DNA of 31,888 nt from a virus. Location: IMG/VR virus record IMGVR_UViG_3300042197_004373, positions 1 through 31,888 of that record, one strand, 5' to 3'. The position numbers and the translations under genes are program-made. Of this stretch, positions 13,348 through 20,908 are shown in pieces (position 1 is the stretch's first letter; the number at the start of each line of letters is the position of its first letter). A model generated the notes under the pieces. That model searched no databases. It had not been told where the DNA came from and saw only the letters and a list, made by a program, of their open reading frames with translations.

Positions 13348-14496
13348 CTATATTTCTACCTCCCAAACTGCTTCGGTTATGTCTTGTTTGGATTTGAATT
13401 CTAAAAAAGGCTGGTATTGCATTTCTAACTCGCGACAAAAATTGCCGTCTAACATATCTGATGGTTGGATGAAAACCCGATAGCCCATCGCCAGCAAATA
13501 TTCACAAAATTTCAGCTGCTGGCTTTCCTCCAAGATGTCAGTACCGGGCTTGTAGGTGATACTGGGCATATAGAAGGGCAGACCCTGATGGTTGGCTCGG
13601 ATCGACTGCTCTGCCAAAAACCTGGTATGATCTTGATTGAACTGATCCACGATCTGGCCTAGGGCAAAATTAGATCCCACGCTTGCAGCGTAATGAGCGA
13701 ACGCTCGATTATCCCGAGGCAGACAAGGACCACCATAACCAAAGCCATACCGCATATAATGCGCGCCCACCCTGGTGTCTGTACCGATAGCCGACAAGGC
13801 CGGTTCCACATCACGGTCAAGACCGCTGCGGATCAGCACTTCACCCACCATGTTGGCATAGGAGATCTTGGTAGTGAGATAACAGTTCACAGCAATTTTC
13901 ACAATCTCGGCTGCTGTGAGGCTCATGGCATGCACGTTGGGTGTGACAGTCTGTATGTCATTGTAAAGCAGGCGATAACATCCTACATCAGTAGCCTCCT
14001 CGGCGCCAATCAATACCATGTCGGCCTGCTCAAGATCTCGGATGATAGAACCTTGGGCTATGAATTCTGGATTGTAAAGGACCCTGATGCCACGATCTCG
14101 CAGACGATCCTGCATGCGTTGACAATCACCGGGATTTGTGGTACATCCTATTACCAGGAACTTGTGGACCAGATCAAAGTCGCACTCACCAATGTCATCC
14201 GCCACTCGTTGCACCGCTGATATGTCATAGCTACCGTCCGGCAAGCTGGGAGTGGCCACCATCACATAGATGATGTCGCTGCTGGCAATGACCGATCTGG
14301 TGTCTGTGGTGAACGTGATATCACAATCTTTGAGCATGGCAGCCACACCCGGCTCGGCTGTGTGTATCTCTCGGCGTTGCAGGCCAGCGACGTAATTGCT
14401 GCGTATGTCCGAGCCCATGACCTTGTGCCCAGCTCGATCCAACAGCAGGGCGAAACAGATCCCTAACCTACCAACTCCTATCACACCTATGTTCAT
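13348..14496 (-). CDS. UDP-glucose/GDP-mannose 6-dehydrogenase family protein
   Basis: The 382-residue protein starts MNIGVIGVGRLGICFALLLD, an N-terminal NAD-binding Rossmann motif. AAEIVKIAVNCYL (195-207) carries the conserved Lys200 and Asn204, and GFGYGGPCLPRDNRAF (251-266) carries the catalytic Cys258. TPSLPDGSYDIS and YNPEFIAQGS are further family signatures. Such enzymes oxidise a nucleotide sugar at C6 in two NAD-dependent steps, for example UDP-glucose to UDP-glucuronate. The C-terminal UDP-binding domain (GLPFYMPSITYKPGTDILEES) is somewhat shortened, so which sugar is used cannot be told. It provides an acidic sugar to the neighbouring glycosyltransferases. Confidence 0.9.
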   Translation of the reverse strand: MNIGVIGVGRLGICFALLLDRAGHKVMGSDIRSNYVAGLQRREIHTAEPGVAAMLKDCDITFTTDTRSVIASSDIIYVMVATPSLPDGSYDISAVQRVADDIGECDFDLVHKFLVIGCTTNPGDCQRMQDRLRDRGIRVLYNPEFIAQGSIIRDLEQADMVLIGAEEATDVGCYRLLYNDIQTVTPNVHAMSLTAAEIVKIAVNCYLTTKISYANMVGEVLIRSGLDRDVEPALSAIGTDTRVGAHYMRYGFGYGGPCLPRDNRAFAHYAASVGSNFALGQIVDQFNQDHTRFLAEQSIRANHQGLPFYMPSITYKPGTDILEESQQLKFCEYLLAMGYRVFIQPSDMLDGNFCRELEMQYQPFLEFKSKQDITEAVWEVEI

Positions 14497-15279
14497 CTAT
14501 GCTCCTCTGCGGTGTGCCGTGGCCATGAGATGCCAACCCAGATGCCGTTCCAGTACAGAGAACATCTGTTTGGGCATGTGCTGGAACCAAGGCTGCAACA
14601 CATATTCTTTGCGTTTGTAGGCTTCGATCTCGTAGGGAAAGATGTGATCTTGCTCTATGGTTGCTATGTCAAAGCCAGAGCCTATGAGATCCACCAATGC
14701 TTCTCGGGTGTAGGTATGTACCACAGGACAGCCCCATTGGGCTTCGGGTTGATCCAGTCCAGCCTCGATCATGTAGTTTTTCCAGCTGTCGCGGGCATAC
14801 ACCATGATCTTCAAGGTGCCGCCTGGCCGCAGATAATCACACACCTGTGCAATAACTCGGCCGGGATCGGGGGTGTGATGTATCACTCCCCAAGAGTAGA
14901 TCATGTCATATTGGTTTTTTGGTAAAAAGTCGGAAAGCTCTTCGGCATTGCCTTGATAGAAATGACCTTGCAATCCATACACATCAAATCTCTGCTGTGT
15001 GAGAGCGAGGCTCTCACCACTGAGCTCTACTCCCGTATACTTCGCGCCAAATCGGGCAAAGTTTACCGCGGCCGTGCCAATGCCGCAACCTATCTCCAGC
15101 ACGCTCATTCCGCGCCAGCGGCTGAACTCACTGAAGTTCAAGATGTGGGGCTCGGCCTGGAACTTTCTCAACTCAACCTGATCAAAGTATTCTCTTGATC
15201 CCAAAGAGTGATCGCTGTGCCTCACATTGCAGGGCTGCCGATCCCAGTATTGTTTCACTGTCTCGATCAGCTCAGTCAT
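14497..15279 (-). CDS. Class I SAM-dependent methyltransferase
   Basis: A product of 260 residues with a complete methyltransferase core: motif I MSVLEIGCGIGTAAVNFARFG (about 58-78), YTGVELSGESL as motif II, YDMIYSWGVIHHTPDPGRVIAQV as motifs IV-V, and LRPGGTLKIMVYARDS as post-motif. The N-terminal VKQYWDRQPCNVRHS and the C-terminal extension resemble UbiE-like methyltransferases found in carbohydrate clusters and in marine phages. The acceptor is likely a sugar or small molecule. Its stop directly abuts the start of the dehydrogenase gene, and its start overlaps the GT2 stop (ATGA). Confidence 0.87.
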   Translation of the reverse strand: MTELIETVKQYWDRQPCNVRHSDHSLGSREYFDQVELRKFQAEPHILNFSEFSRWRGMSVLEIGCGIGTAAVNFARFGAKYTGVELSGESLALTQQRFDVYGLQGHFYQGNAEELSDFLPKNQYDMIYSWGVIHHTPDPGRVIAQVCDYLRPGGTLKIMVYARDSWKNYMIEAGLDQPEAQWGCPVVHTYTREALVDLIGSGFDIATIEQDHIFPYEIEAYKRKEYVLQPWFQHMPKQMFSVLERHLGWHLMATAHRRGA

Positions 15280-16082
15280 TTGAACACTGTGAGCTGGCGA
15301 TTGGGATCATACTCTGCGCTGGTCATCTTGGCCCAGGGGTCCTGGATGCCAGCGACCACACCACGGAACCAAGGCATATCATGACCCTGTTGTTCCAGCA
15401 GGTCGCAGATCCGGGCCGCGTCCGTCATGCGCCGATTGCGCCAGTTCATGTGATTGAAATCTCTGGGATCTTCGGGACGGCCCTCCAGCATGGGACGGTT
15501 CTTCCAGGTGTCGTCTCCGTTGTTGCCGGTAAGATCGAATCGGTCGTGTGTTACTGTGACGTCAATGTTGTGCATGATGTCCAGCAAGTAGGCTATCTGG
15601 CTCACCCAAGAGTCAGTGAGCTGATGTGCCGACACATAACCAAACAGATCGTACCAGGCCCTGGGCACTATTGGGAATATGGCATAGGGATGCTGCTTGT
15701 GTGTGGGTATCCTCAGCACCCGGAAGGCTTTGACTTCACGGATGCGCTGATCCCAGTCCGCGCTCTCCATGATAGCGTCATCGCCCCAGAAAAACAACCA
15801 CTGACCTTGGCTGTGACCGGCCAGATGATTGATGTACTCATTGAGCCTGATATAGCCCAGTCGTTCAAAACCAAAACAGGTGTATTGTGATCCTGCCTCA
15901 TCGATCATGCCGGCCACATGATCTTGGAACCATTGGAACGATGCGGCATCGTCGTGGTCAAAAGCCAAGAGGATTTCTATGCTGGTGGGATCACGGGCTT
16001 GTTCCATGACGCTCTGGATACTGGTCTGCAGTGCCGTGGTCCTGCCTCGGGTGGGCAACAGGATCGATATATCAACCTTCAT
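15276..16082 (-). CDS. Glycosyltransferase family 2-like protein
   Basis: The start at 16082 (MKVDISILLPTRGRTTALQ) is chosen because it begins exactly at the family's first strand; the longer frame would add 34 unrelated residues that overlap the QueD-like gene. The 268-residue protein has the GT-A hallmarks: ILLPTRGR for the nucleotide-binding start, LLAFDHDDAASF (acidic residues at about 38-41) and FFWGDDAIMESADWD as the metal-binding DxD-like region. It would transfer a sugar from a nucleotide donor in the cytoplasm; donor and acceptor are unknown. It overlaps the QueD-like gene by 11 bases. Confidence 0.85.
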   Translation of the reverse strand: MKVDISILLPTRGRTTALQTSIQSVMEQARDPTSIEILLAFDHDDAASFQWFQDHVAGMIDEAGSQYTCFGFERLGYIRLNEYINHLAGHSQGQWLFFWGDDAIMESADWDQRIREVKAFRVLRIPTHKQHPYAIFPIVPRAWYDLFGYVSAHQLTDSWVSQIAYLLDIMHNIDVTVTHDRFDLTGNNGDDTWKNRPMLEGRPEDPRDFNHMNWRNRRMTDAARICDLLEQQGHDMPWFRGVVAGIQDPWAKMTSAEYDPNRQLTVFK

Positions 16083-16605
16083 AGATCGCGGAGTTGCCTT
16101 CGTGCTCAAACACTTCTGCCGACCGTAGCCGCACCCCTTGCCCCACTGGATATCGTGGTGCGTATTCCAGGATCTGATCTCCATGTATGAAATGCCAGGT
16201 CTCGTCGGCCTGGAAAGTTTTCAGTATATCCGCCATCACATGATAGGCCAGTTCCGCGAACTTTTCGCAGCCTACCGCTTCTACTAGCCTTATATCACAC
16301 ACACCGCCTTGATCCTGGAGCCCCAGCTCGGCCATTTTTAAAAACAAATCGAGATGAGGATCATCTTTGGCTATCACGAGGGTGTGATCAAACATGTGTT
16401 CGGCCCAGTCCTTGAAAGCCTTCAGTCCACCAAAATCCATCACCCAGTTTCGGTCATCGAGGGTGTTTGATTCGAACATCAAACGGATACCGATCGAGTA
16501 GCCATGTAGCAGGCTGCAATGGCTGTGGGTGCTACGCCATTGACGGAAACAACACGAAAGACCTCGATCATTGCCATAAGTTTTTGTTGAAACATAAGTT
16601 GCCAT
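16072..16605 (-). CDS. queD: QueD/6-pyruvoyl-tetrahydropterin synthase-like protein
   Basis: AGGAG stands six bases before the ATG at 16605 (an ATG at 16608 is the alternative), giving 177 residues. QueD makes 6-carboxy-tetrahydropterin from dihydroneopterin triphosphate, the step between FolE and QueE. Family marks are CFRQWRSTHSHCSLLHGYSIGIRL (19-42), with Cys30 and His34 at the catalytic Cys and first HxH position, NWVMDFGGLKAF (53-64) and FDHTL (72-76). The usual HGH zinc motif reads HGY here (Tyr36), while two extra His (27, 29) lie upstream, so zinc binding may be rearranged. A central insertion (LDLFLKMAELGLQDQGG) is longer than in bacterial QueD. It follows the HIT gene after 73 bases. 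Confidence 0.82.
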   Translation of the reverse strand: MATYVSTKTYGNDRGLSCCFRQWRSTHSHCSLLHGYSIGIRLMFESNTLDDRNWVMDFGGLKAFKDWAEHMFDHTLVIAKDDPHLDLFLKMAELGLQDQGGVCDIRLVEAVGCEKFAELAYHVMADILKTFQADETWHFIHGDQILEYAPRYPVGQGVRLRSAEVFEHEGNSAIYEG

Positions 16606-16635
16606 CATTGTCTCCTGTAGTAGCAAGACACGCAG

Positions 16636-16643
16636 AATTTATA
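16636..16643 (-). promoter_or_regulatory. Possible T4-type late promoter element
   Basis: The 73-base gap between the HIT gene and queD holds TATAAATT on the minus strand, one base from the T4 late-promoter element TATAAATA. It lies about 30 bases upstream of the QueD-like start, a suitable distance. T4-like late promoters have only this -10-like element, so a chance match is possible. Nothing else was recognised in the gap. Confidence 0.3.
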
Positions 16644-16678
16644 GAGCGGGATGAGCGTCGGAAAGGCCGCTGGAAACA

Positions 16679-17104
16679 TTATTTATCTGTAGGGTTTTTA
16701 TAGCCAGTTTTCTTGTAGTTCGCCTGTCCTGGTATCACGCCACGCACACCACCTACGGGATCCTCCGAATCTCCCGTGCGACGAGGAATAAGGTGCACAT
16801 GCGGATACCGAACAGTCTGGCCAGCTTCCGCGTTGCGATTCATGCCTACATTGAATCCCGCACATTCACCGCGCCGGATCATGGCCTCGCCCATGAGATA
16901 GGCCATGCGGAAAGCTTCTGCGATGTTGCCGGGAGCATCTCGTTCAGGCACGAACAGCAGATGACCCGGGGTCACAGGATAACGATCTTGGTAAACCTTG
17001 ACATCGCCTAGATCCATGTGCATGTCCTGCCAGGGTGCCACACCATCTATCAAGGCCTCTTTGAGGCTGTAATGTGTGAGATACTGGGGAGCCGGTTCTG
17101 GCAT
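16679..17104 (-). CDS. HIT (histidine triad) family protein
   Basis: The ATG at 17104 overlaps the lipoprotein stop (TGATG) and gives 141 residues. The histidine triad itself is RYPHVHLIPRRTGD at about 109-122 (HVHLIP), preceded by the family's DRYPVTPGHLLFVPE (40-54) and GFNVGMNRNAEAGQ (83-96). HIT enzymes are nucleotide hydrolases or transferases acting on nucleoside-phosphoramidates or dinucleotides. HIT and QueD-like genes lie side by side here, which may point to a shared role in nucleotide modification, but this is inference. A possible promoter (17254-17282) lies inside the gene before it. Confidence 0.88.
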   Translation of the reverse strand: MPEPAPQYLTHYSLKEALIDGVAPWQDMHMDLGDVKVYQDRYPVTPGHLLFVPERDAPGNIAEAFRMAYLMGEAMIRRGECAGFNVGMNRNAEAGQTVRYPHVHLIPRRTGDSEDPVGGVRGVIPGQANYKKTGYKNPTDK

Positions 17105-19494
17105 CAAAAATCCTTGCGATAGTTCAACTGCATGCAATAACTGCCAAGATCATTCATTGCTCCAGAAAGACTCCATGACTGATCTTGATAGCGCCAGCGC
17201 CGCTGGAACCCGGCAAATGCCACTGGTTTGTTCCTGATCGCAGTGCTGTATCTAGTGTACTGTACTTGTCCCTGTTGGTCAACTCCTGTGGGCAAGTTCA
17301 TGCTTAGAGAACCAGATATGATGGTAGGTTGGATGCCACCGTACAAGCTCCAATCTCGGTCTTGCCATCCTGCCATGGTACTCACACTCCACAAAGGGGT
17401 GATGCGATCAATCAATCCGGTCTGGAAACGCGTGGTGGTCTGCATCACGCTACCTTGCACGAAAGCACCGTTTGACCAATGCCGTCCTAGGGTGGTATCC
17501 ACCATCACGCTGTCTTGGATAGCGCCAAACACTCCTGAAAAACTCATCCAGGGACTGCCTGGCATGCGTGCTACGCCCAGATTGATGTCCCAATCTTGCG
17601 TGATGCCCATCCTGCGTGTGCTCACCGAGCTAGCGAATCGATCTGAGGTGCGTCCGGTCACACTGAATCCCAGGTTCTGCACAGTGGCATCGCCCACCAT
17701 GCGGCTGCTCCAGTTCTGCTGGGGATCGGTTGTGCTCAATATATGATTCGCTGTGAGACTCTGGGCTGGTTGGCGCATCACAGAAAGATCTACCCGGAAA
17801 TCTCGGTTTAGATCATCCGTTGCGGTGATGCTTTGTAAATCTTTTCGGTCAAATCCAGGCACCGAGATATGTCCTAGCAATGATTGCCGTCGACCGTTGA
17901 TGGATAAGGCCAAGTCACCCACGGGTGACCATACGCGTTCAAGATCGATCACTGGTACACCTTCGATGAAGCCACTGGCGGTCCGCGCCAATACCTCGTT
18001 GGCTTCCGCAGAACTTAACCAGGGCCAGACCTGCTGCAGGGACGATATCGTGGCCGGCGCTGTTGCAGTGCCCATGCGTCCTATCAGGCTGGCATACACT
18101 GCTATACGAGCTTCACCATCTCGCTCGTATTCCACTCCACTTACCAGGTATCTGGTGTTGTCAGGTCCAGCCACTATGGCGATGGGTTGATTATTACCTG
18201 CACCCGCTGTCATGCTTTTAATCTGCTGGGCGAAATTATCAAACACCTGCACATAAGATTCTACAAACTTCCCTTCTCGGGTGGCCAGCAACACCGAGGT
18301 GCTAGATTGTCCAGTATAATCGGTGGTGCTCATGAAGATGTCCAGCAGGCCATCGTTGTTGACGTCTATCAGCGCGGGATTGTAGGTCACCGTTTTGCCA
18401 TGTTCGAATTTGGCCAACACTGAATCGGTGACATCTGTAAATGAACCGCCACCGTCATTCCTAAGGAACTGCACTTCGGTCCAACCATGTACGTTGCCGT
18501 TTTTCGGCATAGTGGAAAACACCACCACATCTGGTCGTCCGTCAGAGTTAAAATCCATTGCTATGTTGCGAACAGCATGTGGACTCTGTGCTGTCCTGTC
18601 CACGATGCCATCCCACTTTGGCAGGAAAAACCTGTCTGTGGGCAACACCGCTATCTGTTCCATGAACAGTTCGCCATTGGCGATGCGAGGTCGGAAAAGG
18701 ATGGTATCTGAATTGGAACCACCTTGTCCGGGCCCGTCAGTCATGACCACTGTCACAGTACCGTCCGACATGTAATCAGCGGCGCTGAGTCCTGCGCCGA
18801 CCGCGCTGCCAAGCACGCAACAGGCCGGAGAACGGTATACAGTGAAATTACCGGTGCTTGATCCCAATAACAATGCCGATCCGGTCTTGAGGATATCTTT
18901 GATCCCATCACCGTTGAAATCTGCTACTACACTATCATGGCTGTGTAGAACAGCGCCAAAATCTATGGTGGTGCGCCGGAACTGGCTCACCCCACCAACT
19001 GTAGCGACCGTATTTTCTAGCATCACGCTGGGACCGTTGTGGTTGGGTGTGTCCGTGAAAGTGGCCAGGAACACATCATCGAATCCGGATCCATTGAAAT
19101 CACCGAAGTTGATTCGGAAGCCTCCTGTGTACACATTGTCCCCAGAGGCAAACCACGACGCTGTCTCATTGGCGAATCGACCAGTGTTGAAGCCAAATAC
19201 CTGCACCTGGCTGTTGACCCAGTTCTGTCCGGTATAATCAAAGGCCACATTCGACCATAACACTTCGTCGCTGCCGTTGCCATTGAGGTCACGTGTGTAT
19301 ATCTCTGTCAGCGGAGTACGATACTGGGATGGCTGATGATGCGGTTGGAAGGAGTTGACGCGTACCGGTGCATGGTATGGCACATCAGGTCTCACTACCG
19401 AACCCAATGTGGCAGACGGCCCTCCACCGCCACCGCCACAGCCTGTGATGCTCAGTGCCACTGCGATAGCCAAACCGGTTCTATGGAATTGCAT
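17104..19494 (-). CDS. FG-GAP repeat lipoprotein with beta-rich C-terminal domain
   Basis: This 796-residue protein begins with a signal peptide and lipobox (residues 1-19, ...SITGC, Cys19), then a Gly stretch. FG-GAP/VCBS-like repeats with calcium-site Asp follow: DLNGNGSDEVLW (69-80), DFNGSGFDDVFLA, DFNGDGIKDIL, DFNSDGRPDVVVFS and DVNNDGLLDIFM. They point to a beta-propeller like that of integrin-type or adhesion proteins. The last 200 or so residues are beta-rich (TTLGRHWSNGAFVQGS..., LSMNLPTGVDQQGQVQYTRY) and end NYRKDF, like the closing strand of outer-membrane or autotransporter domains. An exported lipoprotein is unusual for a phage. It has its own promoter (19524-19552) and strong AGGAG, and would decorate the infected cell. 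Confidence 0.8.
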   Translation of the reverse strand: MQFHRTGLAIAVALSITGCGGGGGGPSATLGSVVRPDVPYHAPVRVNSFQPHHQPSQYRTPLTEIYTRDLNGNGSDEVLWSNVAFDYTGQNWVNSQVQVFGFNTGRFANETASWFASGDNVYTGGFRINFGDFNGSGFDDVFLATFTDTPNHNGPSVMLENTVATVGGVSQFRRTTIDFGAVLHSHDSVVADFNGDGIKDILKTGSALLLGSSTGNFTVYRSPACCVLGSAVGAGLSAADYMSDGTVTVVMTDGPGQGGSNSDTILFRPRIANGELFMEQIAVLPTDRFFLPKWDGIVDRTAQSPHAVRNIAMDFNSDGRPDVVVFSTMPKNGNVHGWTEVQFLRNDGGGSFTDVTDSVLAKFEHGKTVTYNPALIDVNNDGLLDIFMSTTDYTGQSSTSVLLATREGKFVESYVQVFDNFAQQIKSMTAGAGNNQPIAIVAGPDNTRYLVSGVEYERDGEARIAVYASLIGRMGTATAPATISSLQQVWPWLSSAEANEVLARTASGFIEGVPVIDLERVWSPVGDLALSINGRRQSLLGHISVPGFDRKDLQSITATDDLNRDFRVDLSVMRQPAQSLTANHILSTTDPQQNWSSRMVGDATVQNLGFSVTGRTSDRFASSVSTRRMGITQDWDINLGVARMPGSPWMSFSGVFGAIQDSVMVDTTLGRHWSNGAFVQGSVMQTTTRFQTGLIDRITPLWSVSTMAGWQDRDWSLYGGIQPTIISGSLSMNLPTGVDQQGQVQYTRYSTAIRNKPVAFAGFQRRWRYQDQSWSLSGAMNDLGSYCMQLNYRKDF
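17254..17282 (-). promoter_or_regulatory. Candidate sigma70-like promoter inside the lipoprotein gene
   Basis: TTGACC (17282-17277), a 17-base spacer and TACACT (17259-17254) followed by AGAT, on the minus strand. The -10 ending CTAG matches the sites at 19524 and 655. It lies in the last 180 bases of the lipoprotein gene and would drive the HIT and QueD-like genes. A coding-region location makes chance more likely. Confidence 0.35.
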
Positions 19495-19523
19495 GATCGC
19501 TCCTAGATCATTGAGATGATACT

Positions 19524-19552
19524 AGTTTACTTGATCTGGAATTTCTGGTCAA
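19524..19552 (-). promoter_or_regulatory. Sigma70-like promoter of the lipoprotein gene
   Basis: In the 64-base gap between folE and the lipoprotein gene the minus strand reads TTGACC (19552-19547), a 17-base spacer and TAAACT (19529-19524), then AGT. Transcription would start about 20-25 bases before the lipoprotein ATG, leaving room for its AGGAG. The -35 lies in a short palindrome CTGGT-TG-ACCAG. Confidence 0.55.
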
Positions 19553-19558
19553 CCAGGA

Positions 19559-20296
19559 CTATCGGGGTGCGAAATCCTGTTGCAATTTGATATTGTCCAT
19601 GAATTCTTTTTTCACACCCGGATCCGCCAGGAACGCACCCCGCAACACTGTGGTCTGGGTGAGGCTAGAATGGGCCATGATGCCGCGATTTTCACAGCAT
19701 CCATGTTGCGCCTGGATATACACACCCACATCTTCGCTACCTGTGACCTTCATGATCTCGCGCGCGATGTCGTTGCAGAGTTCTTCCTGCAAGGTCCCAC
19801 GCCGGCTGCACCATTGTGCGATGCGTGTGTACTTGCTGAGGCCTATGAGCTTTTCTGCAGCCAGAATGCCAATATAAGCAACGCCAACAACGGGTTGGTG
19901 ATGATGAGAACACATACTACGAATTTCACTGCGAACCACAAGCATGCCCTCATAGCGGTCCTCGCTGTGATTAGGAAACGCTGTGCAATCGGGCGCTGGA
20001 TCATATCTACCTCCCATTATCTCGTTAAAGTACATCTTGGCCAATCGGCGTGCTGTGCCTTGGCTGTTGGGATCGGTCTCGCGATCGATCAGGAGCCGAT
20101 CGAGCACCAGTTCAAATGCTTCCGTGGCTTCATCGATCAAGACCTTCTTCGCCTCCGGGTACACATAGTCCGAGATGTTGTCTCCGGCCCAGAATCTCTT
20201 GCCTTGTGACTTCATATTAGCACGTATGGCATCGCTGAGATAGGTTCCTTTGTGGTCGTCTTTTGGTTGTGCGTGTTCGTTAAATTTTGTGATCAT
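19559..20296 (-). CDS. folE: GTP cyclohydrolase I
   Basis: The 245-residue protein carries the FolE core: QGTARRLAKMYFNEIMGGRY (79-98), SEIRSMCSHHHQPVVGVAYIG with Cys129 and His131/132 as zinc/catalytic residues (123-143), KLIGLSKYTRIAQWCSRRGTLQEEL (149-173) and IQAQHGCCENRGIMA with Cys200 as the third zinc ligand. FolE turns GTP into dihydroneopterin triphosphate, the first step to folate and to 7-deazaguanines. With QueD-like, QueE and DpdA proteins in the same window, the second use is more likely. GGAG stands eight bases before the ATG. The N-terminal 50 residues (NEHAQPKDDHKGTYLSDAI...) are longer than in some bacterial forms. Confidence 0.95.
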   Translation of the reverse strand: MITKFNEHAQPKDDHKGTYLSDAIRANMKSQGKRFWAGDNISDYVYPEAKKVLIDEATEAFELVLDRLLIDRETDPNSQGTARRLAKMYFNEIMGGRYDPAPDCTAFPNHSEDRYEGMLVVRSEIRSMCSHHHQPVVGVAYIGILAAEKLIGLSKYTRIAQWCSRRGTLQEELCNDIAREIMKVTGSEDVGVYIQAQHGCCENRGIMAHSSLTQTTVLRGAFLADPGVKKEFMDNIKLQQDFAPR

Positions 20297-20329
20297 TGAT
20301 GTTCTCCGAGTTAGGGCGGTGGATCGCCG

Positions 20330-20908
20330 TCATGCTATAATCCGGATCTCCCTTAGATCCGGATAAGGGTGGTATTTAGGTGTTTCATCTACAGTGGACA
20401 ACAATTCTAGTCCCCGTTCAGCTTCTTCTGGGGTAGGCCGATAGTGATAGCCTACTCGAAAAACCTGTTGCTGTTGCCAGGGCGTGATGGCGAGATTTCT
20501 TCCATCGTATCTTTGCTGCAACATCACACCATAGGCCTCGGCATCATCAAGCAGTATAGCACCCCCACGACCTATCTGTAAAGGCTTTCCGTGGCCAAAA
20601 CTAACACATTGCATCATGCCCGTGCGATACATATCTCGTTCTAATCTGCGAGCGGAATCCCAGATCCGGCTGCCATGGAACCGATATTCGCCGGTCCAAT
20701 CCTCTGGCACCAGACGATATTCGATACCCAATTTGTGCATGGTCATGGGCACTGAAAGATAGGTAAAAGCCGTGAAAGCAAGATTGGCGGGCTGTTCGTA
20801 TCGGAGGCACAGTTCTATCGCATGGGTACAGCAATCGGTCATTACTACATAGGGTGCGCCGGTATAAACAGATAGAGCAGATTCAAATTTTGCGATCTTA
20901 TCGAACAT
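20330..20908 (-). CDS. Short DegT/DnrJ/EryC1-like aminotransferase
   Basis: The start at 20908 (MFDKIAKFESALSVYTGAPY) is chosen because the longer frame runs through the end of galE; the ATG at 20923 is the alternative. The 192-residue protein shows the large-domain signatures of sugar aminotransferases: VVMTDCCTHAIELCLR, NLAFTAFTYLSVPMTMHKLG, WDSARRL (a DxA-like PLP contact) and CVSFGHGKPLQIGRGGAILLDD, with Lys at the PLP position. Full-length DegT enzymes are about 370 residues; the C-terminal small domain is missing here. It could work with a partner subunit or have a non-standard role. The gene is next to GalE-like epimerase in the sugar block. Confidence 0.78.
   Translation of the reverse strand: MFDKIAKFESALSVYTGAPYVVMTDCCTHAIELCLRYEQPANLAFTAFTYLSVPMTMHKLGIEYRLVPEDWTGEYRFHGSRIWDSARRLERDMYRTGMMQCVSFGHGKPLQIGRGGAILLDDAEAYGVMLQQRYDGRNLAITPWQQQQVFRVGYHYRPTPEEAERGLELLSTVDETPKYHPYPDLREIRIIA
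20340..20364 (-). other. Perfect 10-base-pair stem-loop at the end of the aminotransferase gene
   Basis: Arms ATCCGGATCT (20340-20349) and AGATCCGGAT (20355-20364) are exact inverted copies around a five-base loop. They lie in the last codons of the aminotransferase gene, just before folE. There is no T-run after the stem on the minus strand, so a terminator is not clear; an RNA-processing or attenuating hairpin is as likely. Confidence 0.5.

Noticed and set aside
15195-15890. Plus-strand open frame of 231 codons opposite the GT2 gene
   Set aside because: The minus strand encodes a recognisable glycosyltransferase; the antisense product has no known motif.
17228-17746. Plus-strand open frame of 172 codons inside the lipoprotein gene
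   Set aside because: It is antisense to a gene with clear signal peptide and repeats, lacks family motifs, and no plus-strand gene is supported anywhere in the window.
19580-20209. Plus-strand open frame of 209 codons opposite folE
   Set aside because: folE is unmistakable on the other strand; the antisense frame shows no domain and mirrors the codon structure of folE.
20334-20341. TATAAT on the plus strand near the hairpin
   Set aside because: No -35 at a proper distance and no plus-strand gene downstream; it lies in coding sequence and its hairpin.
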